A DNA stretch of 64,000 bases from Tumebacillus_A lipolyticus (GCF_042682745.1 NZ_JBHUIO010000005.1:1054001-1118000); one strand, 5' to 3'. Shown: positions 8,568 through 17,845, numbered from the stretch's first letter. A program made the numbers and translations. The notes: a model not told the origin generated them from the sequence alone.

Positions 8568-9950
8568 TTAGAACTGAAGTTTCGATTCGATAAACGCCTT
8601 CAACTCCGCAATCGGCATCCGCACCTGCTCCATCGTGTCGCGGTGGCGAACGGTCACCTGACCATCCTCTTGGGAATCGAAATCGTAGGTGATGCAGAAC
8701 GGCGTGCCGATCTCATCGTGGCGGCGGTAGCGCTTGCCGATCGAACCGGCATCATCATAGTCGACCATGAAGTGTTTCGCCAAGTCGGCAAACACCGCTT
8801 GCGCCGGCTCTGCCAATTTTTTCGACAGCGGCAGCACAGCCGCCTTGAACGGCGCGAGCGCCGGGTGGAAGCGCAGGACGGTGCGGGAATCTCCGCCTTC
8901 CAACTGCTCCTCCTCATACGCGTCGATCAGGAAGGCCAAGGTCACGCGGTCGGCGCCGAGCGACGGCTCGATGCAGTACGGGACGTAGCGCTCGTTCGTC
9001 TCCGGGTCGAGGTAGCTGAAATCTTCACCGGAGTGCTCCATGTGCTGCTTCAGGTCGAAGTCGGTGCGGTCGGCGATGCCCCACAGCTCGCCCCAGCCGA
9101 ACGGGAACTTGTACTCGAAGTCGGTCGTCGCCTTCGAATAGTGGGACAGCTCATCCTCCGCATGATCGCGCAGGCGCAAGTTCGCATCCTTCACGCCGAG
9201 GTTCAAGAGCCAGTTGTGCGCCGTCTCGCGCCAGTAGCTGAACCACTCCAGATCCTCGCCCGGCTTGCAGAAAAACTCAAGCTCCATCTGTTCAAACTCC
9301 CGCGTGCGGAAGGTGAAGTTGCCCGGCGTGATCTCGTTGCGGAACGATTTCCCGATCTGAGCGATACCAAAGGGCAGCTTCTTGCGCATCGTGCGCTGCA
9401 CGTTTTTAAAGTTGACGAAGATCCCTTGCGCCGTCTCCGGGCGCATGTAGATCTCGTTGGCGCTCGACTCGGTCACGCCTTGGAACGTTTTGAACATCAG
9501 GTTGAACTGACGAATTTCGGTAAACTCATGCTTGCCGCAGTCGGGGCAGGCGATGTTGTGCTCGGCGATCAGGTTGGCCATCTCCGCGAAGGACAGGCCG
9601 TCCACGATCATCTCAATGCCTTTTTCCTGCAAGGCATCTTCGATCAGCTTGTCGGCGCGATGGCGCGCTTTGCAGCTTTTGCAGTCGATCATCGGATCGT
9701 TGAAGTTGCCGATGTGACCGGATGCGACCCACGTTTTCGGGTTCATCAGAATCGCCGCATCCAGACCGACGTTGTGCGGGGACTCCTGCACAAACTTTTT
9801 CCACCATGCGCGCTTAACGTTGTTTTTCAGCTCGACGCCGAGCGGGCCGTAATCCCACGTGTTGGCCAGGCCCCCGTAGATCTCCGAGCCGGGGAAGATA
9901 AAGCCGCGATGCTTGGCTAGGGCGACAACTTGCTCCATTGTGATGCTCAT
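8568..9950 (-). CDS. glyS: Glycine-tRNA ligase, dimeric (GRS1) type
   Basis: 460 residues, the length of the alpha2-type glycyl-tRNA synthetase found in Bacillota, which charges tRNA-Gly. Class II motifs include GGLANTWDYGPLG near the N-terminus, MRPETAQGIFVNFKN (motif 2 region), FRNEITPGNFTFRTREFEQME, and the motif 3-like EPSLGADR. A CxxC pair and CPDCGK suggest the family's zinc element. The ATG at 9950 follows GAGG; the upstream frame to 10085 lies inside the T-box leader and is not coding. Expression is predicted to respond to uncharged tRNA-Gly. Confidence 0.96.
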   Translation of the reverse strand: MSITMEQVVALAKHRGFIFPGSEIYGGLANTWDYGPLGVELKNNVKRAWWKKFVQESPHNVGLDAAILMNPKTWVASGHIGNFNDPMIDCKSCKARHRADKLIEDALQEKGIEMIVDGLSFAEMANLIAEHNIACPDCGKHEFTEIRQFNLMFKTFQGVTESSANEIYMRPETAQGIFVNFKNVQRTMRKKLPFGIAQIGKSFRNEITPGNFTFRTREFEQMELEFFCKPGEDLEWFSYWRETAHNWLLNLGVKDANLRLRDHAEDELSHYSKATTDFEYKFPFGWGELWGIADRTDFDLKQHMEHSGEDFSYLDPETNERYVPYCIEPSLGADRVTLAFLIDAYEEEQLEGGDSRTVLRFHPALAPFKAAVLPLSKKLAEPAQAVFADLAKHFMVDYDDAGSIGKRYRRHDEIGTPFCITYDFDSQEDGQVTVRHRDTMEQVRMPIAELKAFIESKLQF

Positions 9951-9976
9951 CAGAATCAACCTCTTTTCGAAAGAAT

Positions 9977-10218
9977 AAAAAAGCTCCCGTCCCCATAGGC
10001 ACGGTGACATGCCTAGGGACGAGAGCGTCAGCACCCGCGGTTCCACCCTAGTTGATGCGAGGCAGGAGCGTCCGCTCTCTCGCATCCTCTTTTTTCAAAC
10101 AGGCAGCTCCGAATCGCCTTTTCCCCGCGCCATGCTCCGGGCTTCCACCATCCCCGAATCGCTGTGCCAGTGGGCAGTCAGGTACTATTCATTCCTCATC
10201 GCCGCATCCATTTTGCTT
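9977..10218 (-). promoter_or_regulatory. T-box leader (glycine) with terminator, upstream of glyS
   Basis: The minus strand carries the conserved T-box AGGGTGGAACCGCGGG (10049-10034), which pairs with the tRNA acceptor end. A terminator follows, GCTCCCGTCCCCATAGGCAC with its partner, ending in six T (9982-9977). The 5' part contains GAATAGTAC, typical of stem I. A GGC (Gly) triplet after AAAA in the stem I 3' side is the likely specifier codon; I did not fold it. Confidence 0.93.
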
Positions 10219-10224
10219 ATCACC

Positions 10225-10254
10225 ATCTTATGAAAAAGCGCGCCTGAAAGTCAA
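10225..10254 (-). promoter_or_regulatory. Sigma-A promoter of the glyS T-box transcript
   Basis: Minus-strand TTGACT (10254-10249), an 18-bp spacer and TAAGAT (10230-10225). Confidence 0.7.
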
Positions 10255-10347
10255 GTCGATCGAACTGACCCCCTAAAAATGTGCGAAACTGACACTTTAG
10301 GCGGACAGATCGATGTCCTACAGTTGTCAGTAGAGGAGGGATTGATC

Positions 10348-10914
10348 ATGAACGTTTGTCTACGCGGAGAAAAAGTCATCCTGCGCGATGTGCGGGAGGA
10401 GGATGTGCCGAAGATCTATCACTACGAGTACGAGGCGGCAGATCGCGAGCATCAAAGATGGAACTCGCCCTACACGCCCCGCGAACCGATGACTGTGGAG
10501 CAGTTTGCCAGCTTCAAATACGGCGAGTCGCTCGCGCAGGTTGGCACCGACCTCCCGCGCAAGCAGCTGATCATCGAAGCGGATGGCCGGGTGATCGGCT
10601 CGGTCGGACGCTACTGGGTGTCGGAGAAGACCAACTGGTTTGAGATCGGCATCTCGATCTACGATTCCAGCTATTGGTCGGGCGGCTATGGCACCGATGC
10701 CTTTCGGATGTGGATGGACTACCTGTTCACCCATCTGGACACGCCGCGGCTCGGCATCGGCACATGGTCGGGCAATTTTCGTATGATCGGACTGGCGAAA
10801 AAGCTCGGCATGATCGAAGAGGCGCGCGTTCGCAAAGCGCGGATCGTAAACGGCGAATATTTCGACGCGATCAAGATGGGCATCCTGCGCGAAGAGTGGG
10901 ATGCCCTGCGATAA
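10348..10914 (+). CDS. GNAT N-acetyltransferase, RimJ/RimL-like
   Basis: 188 residues. It reads as a GNAT of the Acetyltransf_3 type: the N-terminal LRGEKVILRDVREEDVPKIY is a standard RimJ/RimL opening, the central beta strands IGSVGRYWV and WFEIGISI lead to the acetyl-CoA loop region (SSYWSGGYGTDAFRMWMDYLF), and GNFRMIGLAKKLGMIEEARVRKA is the usual C-terminal motif B. The substrate (protein N-terminus, antibiotic or small amine) is not evident. I use the ATG at 10348 because GAGGAGGG lies before it; the frame extends upstream without a ribosome-binding site. Confidence 0.87.
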   Translation: MNVCLRGEKVILRDVREEDVPKIYHYEYEAADREHQRWNSPYTPREPMTVEQFASFKYGESLAQVGTDLPRKQLIIEADGRVIGSVGRYWVSEKTNWFEIGISIYDSSYWSGGYGTDAFRMWMDYLFTHLDTPRLGIGTWSGNFRMIGLAKKLGMIEEARVRKARIVNGEYFDAIKMGILREEWDALR

Positions 10915-10938
10915 TGACAACTTGTAATCATCGACAGC

Positions 10939-12375
10939 TCAGGTGCGCTCCTGCCCTGCTGAATCGGGAAACCACGCCCCCTTCAGCACCGCGATCCCCT
11001 GTTGAATCTGCTCGATCGACAGCCCGCCAAACCCGAGCAACAGGCGAGGGGAGGCGGGCTGTTGCGCGCCGATCCAGTTGCGGGAGATCGCATAGACCTT
11101 CACCCCCGCTGCCAGCGCCCTTTGCACCAGCTCTTCCCCGCTGTGCGCACAGCGCACCTCCAGCAGCAGGTGTAAGCCTGCCCCCTGTGCGGTGACCGCA
11201 GCTTGACAGCCGAATTGCTCCTCGACCGCCAAGAGCAACGCCCGCTGCTTGCGCTCGTACACCATCCGCATCTTGCGGATATGTCGCTCCCAGTGCCCCT
11301 GTTGCATAAACAGCTGCAGCGTTCGCTGCTCCACGCGCGACACCGGGTTGGAGTAGCGGTCATAAAAGCGCCGATACGATTCGATCAGCATTGGAGGCAA
11401 CACCATGTAGTTGATCCGGATGGCGGGGGACAGCCCTTTGGAAAAATTGCTGACATAGATCACCGCTCCCTGCTGATCCAGCCCCTGCAAAGAGGGAACT
11501 GGCTTCACACCGTAGCGAAACTCCCCGTCATAATCGTTCTCCAAAATCAGTCCGCCGCTGCTCTTCGCCCATTCTAACAGCTTGATCCGCTTGGCGATCG
11601 GCATGATCATCCCGTGTGGATACTGATGCGCGGGCGTCACATACACCAGCTGCGCCCCGCTTGCTCGCAGCGCTTCGATCGAGATCCCGTCCGCCTCCAG
11701 CGGGATCGGCACCACCTGCAATCCATGCTGTTCGAACACCTCCCGCACATCCGCATACCCCGGCTCCTCGATCGCCACGATCCGCACCGACTTGGCCAGC
11801 AGCAGGCAGAGCGAGCCGACCGCTGGCAGCAGCCCCGTGCCGACGACGATCTGATCGGGGGTGCAGTTGACCGTTCGCGCCTTGCGCAAGTAGCTGGCGA
11901 TCTCCACCCGAAGCTCCGGCTCCCCCAGCTTCTCGCCGTAAAACGACAGGTCATCGCGGTACCGATCGAGCGCTTCGACCATGCATCTGCGCCATGCGCT
12001 GAACGGAAACGACTCCAGATCGATCACCGATCCATGAAAATCGTAGCGCACCTGCTCCTCCCGCTCACTCGTTTTGACGACCTGCTCCAGCGGGCGCGGC
12101 GCTTCCGCCTGCCAGGTGCCAAACTCCTCCGCCTCCACCACAAAAAAGCCGCTGCGCGGGCGGCTTTCCACAAACCCTTCGGCCAGCAGCTGCTGATAGG
12201 CGGTCTCCACCGTGTTTTTGCTCACGCCTGCCGACCGGCACAGATGGCGCACAGAGGGCAGGCGCGTCCCCGCCCGAATTCTTCCGCTCAGGATCTCATC
12301 GCGGAAATATTGAGCGAGCTGCCCATAGAGCGGCTCGCGCTTTTGCTCATCCAGCACCGGCGTGATCTCCGCCAT
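10939..12375 (-). CDS. MocR-family transcriptional regulator (GntR wHTH fused to aminotransferase-like domain)
   Basis: 478 residues. A GntR-type winged helix (about 12-80; LPSVRHLCRSAGVSKNTVETAYQQL) precedes a fold-type I aminotransferase domain with a PLP-binding Lys at about 313 (VSNFSKGLSPAIRINYMVLP) and ENDYDGEFRY (about 279-288) where the cofactor Asp sits. MocR proteins use PLP or an external aldimine as effector; known examples are PdxR and GabR. GabR would make sense with gabT 3 kb away, but pdx/gab genes do not adjoin this regulator, so its target is open. GGGGATGG precedes the ATG. Confidence 0.9.
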   Translation of the reverse strand: MAEITPVLDEQKREPLYGQLAQYFRDEILSGRIRAGTRLPSVRHLCRSAGVSKNTVETAYQQLLAEGFVESRPRSGFFVVEAEEFGTWQAEAPRPLEQVVKTSEREEQVRYDFHGSVIDLESFPFSAWRRCMVEALDRYRDDLSFYGEKLGEPELRVEIASYLRKARTVNCTPDQIVVGTGLLPAVGSLCLLLAKSVRIVAIEEPGYADVREVFEQHGLQVVPIPLEADGISIEALRASGAQLVYVTPAHQYPHGMIMPIAKRIKLLEWAKSSGGLILENDYDGEFRYGVKPVPSLQGLDQQGAVIYVSNFSKGLSPAIRINYMVLPPMLIESYRRFYDRYSNPVSRVEQRTLQLFMQQGHWERHIRKMRMVYERKQRALLLAVEEQFGCQAAVTAQGAGLHLLLEVRCAHSGEELVQRALAAGVKVYAISRNWIGAQQPASPRLLLGFGGLSIEQIQQGIAVLKGAWFPDSAGQERT

Positions 12376-12453
12376 CGTTCCATCCCCCTGTCAGCACAGG
12401 TCTCTTCGTCGCGCCCGATCCAGCGCAGCGAGCCTTCCCCATCGCCCAGCAGG

Positions 12454-13860
12454 TCAGACCAGCGGCACGTAGACCAAGACGGTCGCCCCCTGTCCCGGCT
12501 CGCTCTGCACTTCCAGGCGACCGCCATGCAGTTCGGCGATCTCCTTGGAGATCGACAGCCCGAGGCCGCTGCCGCCCTGCTTGCCGCTGCCCTTGTGAAA
12601 CTTTTCGGTGATCAGCGGCAACTCCTCTGGCGCGATGCCCTCTCCGCTGTCGGCGACAGCGAGCACCGCCTCCCGCCCTGACCGCTCGGCGCGCAGCTCG
12701 ACCAGACCGCCTTCTGGCGTAAATTTGAACGCATTGTCGAGCAGATTGACCAGCACCTGCTTCAGCCGGTTGGTATCGCCGAGCACCAACAGCGGCTCCT
12801 CGGTGAGCGACAGTTCAAGCTGAACGCCGCGGCTCTCCGCGCGCTGGCGAAACTGCTTCCAGATCTCCTCCATCAGCGGCTGCACCTCGACGCGACACAT
12901 CTCCATCCTCAGCCGCCCCGCCTGAATTTTCGACACGTCGAGCAGGTCTTCCACCAGCACGATCAGCCGATTGGTCTCCTTGACGATCACCTGCAGGCCC
13001 ATCTCCGTCTCTTCGCGGTCTTCCAAGCCGCCGGAGACGAGCGTTTCGCTCCACCCTTTGATCGACGTGAGCGGCGTGCGGATCTCATGGGAGATCGAGG
13101 AGATAAACTCGTTTTTCAGGTTCTGCCCCTTCACCACCTCTTCGGCCATCGCGTTTAGCGTCTCGGCCAACTGCCCGACCTCGTCATCATCGCGCTTTTT
13201 CGCCCGCGCAGAAAAATCGCCCTCCGCCATCTTCCGCGCAGCTGCCGTCACTTCGACGACCGGCCCGGCGATGCGCTTGGCCAGCCACAAGCTGGTCGAG
13301 AGCGCGACCGCGACCGCCATCGCCCCGACCAAAAGCGCCGCGATGGTGATCTCGTGAACGGTGCTCTTCACCCCTTCCAGCGAGCTGGTGTAACGCAGCA
13401 CGCCGCTCATCCGCTCCCCCCGCATCAGCGGCAGGGACACCGCCGCGATCTCCTCGCCGGTCGCCTCGTTCTGCCCGGTCCACACGCCGACCTGCCCGCT
13501 GCGCGCTGCGGCGACATCCTCCGTCTGCACCCAGTTCGATTCGACCAGCCCATACGAGTCGAGCAAAACTCGACCTTCCAAGTTGAGGATCTCCACTTTG
13601 ACCGGCTCGCCGCGCTCCGACGTTTCCAAGATGTAGCGCGACTTTTCCGCTAGGTTTTGATCCTTCATGTACTGGTTGACCACCGCCGCTTTCACCGTCG
13701 CCCGACGCTGCAGCTCGGCGACAGCGCCGCCCTCAAAGTATTGATCGACAGTCACCAGAAACACCGTCTCAAACACGACGACCAGCAGCACGATCACCAT
13801 GCCGAAGCTCCAGAGGATCTTGCGCCTGATCCCGCCAGCTCTCAACCCCTTTGCTTCCAC
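12454..13860 (-). CDS. Two-component sensor histidine kinase (HAMP, HisKA, HATPase)
   Basis: 468 residues. The N-terminal TM helix (about 15-37) and second TM (about 170-193) enclose an extracytoplasmic sensor domain of about 130 residues. A HAMP linker follows (WLAKRIAGPVVEVTAAARKMAEGDF), then the HisKA box SSISHEIRTPLTSIKGW, the N box LVNLLDNAFKFTPEGG, DSGEGI and GSGLGLSI. The layout matches the ResE/PhoR/WalK-like group. Its start overlaps the end of the response-regulator gene by 19 nt, so the two are translationally coupled and surely form a pair. Confidence 0.92.
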   Translation of the reverse strand: MEAKGLRAGGIRRKILWSFGMVIVLLVVVFETVFLVTVDQYFEGGAVAELQRRATVKAAVVNQYMKDQNLAEKSRYILETSERGEPVKVEILNLEGRVLLDSYGLVESNWVQTEDVAAARSGQVGVWTGQNEATGEEIAAVSLPLMRGERMSGVLRYTSSLEGVKSTVHEITIAALLVGAMAVAVALSTSLWLAKRIAGPVVEVTAAARKMAEGDFSARAKKRDDDEVGQLAETLNAMAEEVVKGQNLKNEFISSISHEIRTPLTSIKGWSETLVSGGLEDREETEMGLQVIVKETNRLIVLVEDLLDVSKIQAGRLRMEMCRVEVQPLMEEIWKQFRQRAESRGVQLELSLTEEPLLVLGDTNRLKQVLVNLLDNAFKFTPEGGLVELRAERSGREAVLAVADSGEGIAPEELPLITEKFHKGSGKQGGSGLGLSISKEIAELHGGRLEVQSEPGQGATVLVYVPLV

Positions 13861-14552
13861 CTGTATCCGTACCCCCAGATCGTCTCCAAAATCTGTGCCT
13901 CATCGCCGCCGAGCTTCTGCCTGATCCGTCTGATGTTCACATCGACCACCTTCGGGTCCCCAGTAAAATAGCGCCCCCAGACCGCGTCGAGAATCTCGTC
14001 GCGGCTCAGCGCGTGATTTTGATTTTCTAAAAAGAGCTGGACGATCTCAAACTCTTTCGGCGTGAGCATCACCTCTCGCCCCTCCTGCAAAAAACGGCGC
14101 TCATCGACCTGCAGCACGAACGGCCCGCTGATGATCAGATGACCGCTCTGCTCCGGCGATTGCACCTGCGCTCTCGCTTTCGCTTCCGTCCCCATCCGGC
14201 GCATCAACGCCTGCAGGCGCGCCACCAGTTCGAGCGGTGAAAACGGCTTGACCACATAGTCGTCCGCCCCGGCGTTCAGCCCTTCCACCTTGTCCAGCTC
14301 CTGCCCTTTGGCGGTCAAAAGGAGAATGCCCATCAGCGGGTACTTTTCCCGCAGCATCTGGCACACTTCGATCCCGCTGATCGTCGGCAGCATCACATCG
14401 AGGATCGCCAGGTGCAGATCCGCCTCGCGCTCCACCGCAAGCAGCGCCTCTTCGCCCGTCTCCGCCTCGATCACCGTAAACCCGTTGCGCTGCAGGTTGA
14501 TCCGCACGAAGCCGCGAATCGACTCCTCATCTTCCAACACCAAGACTTTCAC
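13842..14552 (-). CDS. OmpR/PhoB-family response regulator
   Basis: 236 residues. Receiver domain with the acidic pocket (VLEDEES), phosphoacceptor Asp in LAILDVMLPTISG (about D53), Thr in LLLTAKG and Lys in DYVVKPFSPLEL. The C-terminal winged helix (about 135-235) contains LTPKEFEIVQLFLENQNHALSRDEIL and VVDVNIRRIRQKLG. It is the middle gene of lipoprotein - regulator - kinase; 20 nt separate it from the lipoprotein stop. Targets are unknown. Confidence 0.94.
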   Translation of the reverse strand: MKVLVLEDEESIRGFVRINLQRNGFTVIEAETGEEALLAVEREADLHLAILDVMLPTISGIEVCQMLREKYPLMGILLLTAKGQELDKVEGLNAGADDYVVKPFSPLELVARLQALMRRMGTEAKARAQVQSPEQSGHLIISGPFVLQVDERRFLQEGREVMLTPKEFEIVQLFLENQNHALSRDEILDAVWGRYFTGDPKVVDVNIRRIRQKLGGDEAQILETIWGYGYRWKQRG

Positions 14553-14572
14553 GCCTCACACCTCCGCTACCT

Positions 14573-15835
14573 TCATCGGTTCAACTGGTGATAACATGCC
14601 CGGATCTCCGCTTCTGGCATACCGCCGTTCAATTCTGCCGTCATCCGCCACTGCTCATTTTCGCCGAGGAACAGCTCGTTGGCTCTCGCTGCCTCTCCGA
14701 TCGGGCGCACCCAGATCTTCACCTCGATCCCCGCTCGCTCAAACGTGATCGAGCGGCTCGTCGCGAGGTATTCTTTGCGCACCGAATAGTCCATGCCCCA
14801 CTCCTTCGGGGGGTCAAACCGAAATTCGGCATCGTAATCGTAATAGTTGCGATAGACCGGGATCAGCCCGTGTCCGCCATCCCAGCGGCCCCATTCCTGC
14901 AGCCAGGGCGTGCCCGCCATCGATTCGCCCTCCGATCCTTTCGGCATCACGAGCTTGCCGATCTCCAAGATCCCGTCGTGATCAAAATCGTCGTTCTGCG
15001 TCGAGTAGGGGCTAAAGGTGATATCTGGCGTGCCCCCCTCCCCTTCTCTGGCGAACACATCGATCAGTTTGCTCCCATCCCAGACAAGAAGTGAGGTGAA
15101 TGCAGAGTGCGCTCCGATGCCCACCTGGACGACGACGCCAACTCGATCTGCCGCAACCTTGCCGATCTGCACCTCTGTAAAACCGTTGATCCCATCGTAA
15201 AAGTTTTGCGTGCTCGACAAGCGCAGGCTTCCCTCCTTCGCCTGCCAGAGCTCCGTCTTCGCCAACAGCTTGTCCCGGTCATGATGCAGCAGCACGATCT
15301 CCGCTTGCCCGTCTCCGTTCAGATCGCCGACCGCAATCTCCGTATAGCTCTGTTTGCCGAGCTCCTTCATCCCTTCCGCTCCGAGCGCAAACACGCCGAC
15401 CTTTTTCTGCAGGAGCGCTCCGCCGCGAAAGCCGACGATCAGCTCTTTCCCCGGCTTTCCATCCAGCTCCACCGCTTCCAGATAGTCGATGCCGCCTGCC
15501 ACCTCCTGCACGCTGCCCCGCTGCACCCACTTTCCGCCCTGCTTGCCGAGCACGAGCACGCCCGCTTCTGGCGCCTGTCGCTCATTTTTAAACAGGGCGA
15601 ACAACTCCTCTTGCCCATCGCCGTCCAAGTCGGCCATCTGAATGGCCGCCTGCCCCGCAGGCTTCGAGGGAACGGTCAACACCGCCCCTTCTGGCAAAAA
15701 CGCTTCGACCGCCTTTGCCGCTTGCGGGTCGCCCGCCTCGGCGAGCGGTGCTCGCAACATTTCCCCTGGCGCTCCCCAGAAGGAACAGCCTGTCAAAAAG
15801 AAGCCGAGACAGGCTGCCAGCCAATATTTTTTCAT
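14573..15835 (-). CDS. Lipoprotein with FG-GAP/VCBS-like repeats, first gene of a two-component operon
   Basis: 420 residues. Lipoprotein signal peptide with lipobox FFLTGC. The body contains several FG-GAP/VCBS-like calcium-loop repeats of a beta-propeller: QMADLDGDGQEELFALFK, EIAVGDLNGDGQAEIVLL and NDDFDHDGILEIGKL. Anchored outside the membrane, it could bind a ligand or wall component and feed information to the kinase encoded two genes on, but that is inference. GGAAGGAGG precedes the start; ATG 15835 is used, a GTG two codons upstream is also possible. Confidence 0.85.
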   Translation of the reverse strand: MKKYWLAACLGFFLTGCSFWGAPGEMLRAPLAEAGDPQAAKAVEAFLPEGAVLTVPSKPAGQAAIQMADLDGDGQEELFALFKNERQAPEAGVLVLGKQGGKWVQRGSVQEVAGGIDYLEAVELDGKPGKELIVGFRGGALLQKKVGVFALGAEGMKELGKQSYTEIAVGDLNGDGQAEIVLLHHDRDKLLAKTELWQAKEGSLRLSSTQNFYDGINGFTEVQIGKVAADRVGVVVQVGIGAHSAFTSLLVWDGSKLIDVFAREGEGGTPDITFSPYSTQNDDFDHDGILEIGKLVMPKGSEGESMAGTPWLQEWGRWDGGHGLIPVYRNYYDYDAEFRFDPPKEWGMDYSVRKEYLATSRSITFERAGIEVKIWVRPIGEAARANELFLGENEQWRMTAELNGGMPEAEIRACYHQLNR

Positions 15836-16110
15836 CCGCACCGAACCTCCTTCCCCCTTATTGTAACGAAACTCGCTCGCCAATAGGTATCAAAAAGATG
15901 ACACCCCGCCTTTTCCGCTCGGCAACACATACCCGCCCACGACCAATCGAGCCTGCTGACGAAAGGCGACCGGTGGACGGCGGTTGCGCTCGGCAAAAAC
16001 GACTATTTCCCAAGCCGAGACGCTCCTGTCGAGCTGGACTCCGCCCCGGTTTCGGTCGGCGGCTCCACCTCCGCTCCCGACGCATGTATCTCCGATGTGC
16101 TAAAATAAGT

Positions 16111-16134
16111 AAACACCCCGTTCGGAGTGTTTTT
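16111..16134 (+). terminator. Terminator-like hairpin in the 5' region of the PNPOx-like gene
   Basis: AACACCCC and GGAGTGTT pair with one mismatch around GTTC, followed by TTTTT. No plus-strand gene precedes it, so it may be an attenuator or a stop for a short transcript. The rest of 15836-16110 shows no gene. Confidence 0.4.
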
Positions 16135-16178
16135 AAGTGATGTTTTTTTGGAGGATGAGAAGAAAAGGAGTGATCGCC

Positions 16179-16805
16179 ATGAACTTTCCAAACATCATCG
16201 CAGATGAGCAAGAGCTTCGCGACCTGATCGGACATCCTGGCCTGCTTGTCCAGAACAAAACGATCGACCATCTCGATCAACACTGCCGCGACTTCCTCGC
16301 CATGTCGCCCTTGCTCCTGCTCTCCACAGCGGATGAGACGGGAGCTTGTGACGTTTCGCCGCGCGGGGATCAGCCCGGGTTTGTCAAAGTGCTCGACGAA
16401 AAGCGCCTGCTGATCCCAGAGCGCCCCGGCAATCGCCGCGCCGATACGCTGCTCAACCTGCTGGCCAACCCGCAGGTCGGGATGCTCTTTCTGATCCCAG
16501 GTCTCGAAGAGACGCTGCGAATCAATGGTCGCGCCTGCATCGTGCGCGATCAGGAGCTGTTGGAGCAGATGGCCGCACATGAGAAGGTTCCGCTGCTCGC
16601 CATCGGGGTGGAAGTGGAAGAGTGCTTCATGCACTGCGCCAAAGCGTTCAAGCGATCGAAGCTTTGGCAGCCGGACGCATGGCCTGCACCATCCACCCTG
16701 CCCTCGCCCGCGCGCATCATCGCCGATCATGTTAAGCTTCCCGACATCGGAGAGGCGGAAGTCAAGAAATCTCTGCACGAATCTTACACTCAGCGCCTCT
16801 ATTGA
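16179..16805 (+). CDS. Pyridoxamine 5'-phosphate oxidase-family FMN protein (MSMEG_1061-like)
   Basis: 208 residues. The split-barrel flavin-binding fold is suggested by LLLSTADETGACDVSPRGDQPGFVKV (about 49-74), LLIPERPGNRRADTLLNLLANPQVGMLFLIPG (about 79-110) and ETLRINGRACIV. These match the conserved pattern of the PNPOx-like subfamily to which MSMEG_1061 belongs (S-x-RGD-PGF, RPGNRR). The family binds FMN or F420 and reduces small substrates; the real substrate is unknown. I start at the ATG at 16179, after AAAAGGAG. Confidence 0.88.
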   Translation: MNFPNIIADEQELRDLIGHPGLLVQNKTIDHLDQHCRDFLAMSPLLLLSTADETGACDVSPRGDQPGFVKVLDEKRLLIPERPGNRRADTLLNLLANPQVGMLFLIPGLEETLRINGRACIVRDQELLEQMAAHEKVPLLAIGVEVEECFMHCAKAFKRSKLWQPDAWPAPSTLPSPARIIADHVKLPDIGEAEVKKSLHESYTQRLY

Positions 16806-16875
16806 GCAACCAGCCTTTGAGCAGCCAGCCCTGTTCGGGTCGAACTTTCGATCCACAGCGCTCAGCCGCTTTTGG

Positions 16876-16921
16876 GCACGATGCACGCGACCGTCCCTGC
16901 GCTCTGTCGCGTGCATCGTGC
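16876..16921. repeat. Long inverted repeat with adjoining 16-bp tandem duplication
   Basis: GCACGATGCACGCGAC (16876-16891) and GTCGCGTGCATCGTGC (16906-16921) form a perfect 16-bp stem with a 14-nt loop between convergent genes. No T-run follows on either strand. ATCGTGCGCATTAAAA (16915-16930) is repeated at 16931-16946, the second copy covering the stop codon of the aldo/keto reductase. Confidence 0.7.
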
Positions 16922-16940
16922 GCATTAAAAATCGTGCGCA

Positions 16941-17771
16941 TTAAAAGCTGAAATGGTCAGGATGCGAGCCGAAGCGCTGATCCCTGTGCAAACGATCCAA
17001 GGCGTCCATGTCGTCAGCCGACAGCTCAAAGTCGAAGATCTGCGCGTTCTCTCGCACCCGCTCTGCGCGCACCGATTTCGGAATCGTCACCACATCGTGT
17101 TGCAGATCCCAGCGCAACACCACCTGTGCCGGCGTCTTTCCATACTTCTCTGCCACTCGGAGGATCGTCGGCTCCTCGACCGCCGCTCCGCGCATCAGCG
17201 GGCTCCACGCTTCGAACTGAATCCCCTGCTCTCCGCAAAACTTCCGCAGTTCCCCCTGGGTCAGATAAGGATGAAACTCGCATTGATTGACCATCGGTTT
17301 GATCTCACAGCGCGCGAGCAGATCGCGCAGGTGGTGAACTTGGAAGTTGGACACGCCGATCGCGCGCACCCATCCGTCCCGATAGAGCTTCTCCAGCGCC
17401 CGCCACGTCTCTTGGAAGCGATCGAGCACCGCCCAATGGATCAGATACAGATCCAGATAGTCCACGCAGAGCTGCTTGCGGCTCTGCTCAAAAGCGGCGA
17501 GCGTCGACTCATAACCCTGCTCCGTATTCCACACCTTGGTCGTCAGGAACAGCTCCTCCCGGGCGATCCCCGCATCTTTCACCGCATTGCCGACACCCGT
17601 CTCATTGCGATAGATCGCCGCCGTGTCGATGTGCCGATAGCCAGCTTCCAGCGCATAGTGAACTGAGCGCTCCACCTCCCGTCCTTCCGGCGTTTTAAAC
17701 ACGCCGAGCCCCAGCCAGGGCATTTTGACACCGTTGTGTAGAATTGCACAATCTGTCATGCTTTTGCTCAT
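16941..17771 (-). CDS. Aldo/keto reductase (YvgN/AKR5-like)
   Basis: 276 residues, the standard AKR length. The catalytic tetrad is visible: Asp in YRHIDTAAIY, Tyr in IYRNE, Lys in LTTKVWN and His in LYLIHW. Also present are IGVSNFQVHHL, VNQCEFHPYL and the NADPH-binding IPKSVRAERVREN near the end. Such enzymes reduce aldehydes and ketones (methylglyoxal, for example) with NADPH in the cytoplasm. ATG 17771 follows GGGGAAGG; the upstream in-frame extension is AT-rich and overlaps the promoter region. The last codon lies inside a 16-bp tandem duplication. Confidence 0.93.
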   Translation of the reverse strand: MSKSMTDCAILHNGVKMPWLGLGVFKTPEGREVERSVHYALEAGYRHIDTAAIYRNETGVGNAVKDAGIAREELFLTTKVWNTEQGYESTLAAFEQSRKQLCVDYLDLYLIHWAVLDRFQETWRALEKLYRDGWVRAIGVSNFQVHHLRDLLARCEIKPMVNQCEFHPYLTQGELRKFCGEQGIQFEAWSPLMRGAAVEEPTILRVAEKYGKTPAQVVLRWDLQHDVVTIPKSVRAERVRENAQIFDFELSADDMDALDRLHRDQRFGSHPDHFSF

Positions 17772-17845
17772 TTTGCCTTCCCCTTTCGCGATCCGTTTTT
17801 GGTACAATAACAATAGCATGACCAAGTATCGGGAGTGAAGAATCT

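Noticed and set aside
9951..10085. N-terminal extension of GlyS
   Set aside because: Lies entirely in the T-box leader and its terminator.
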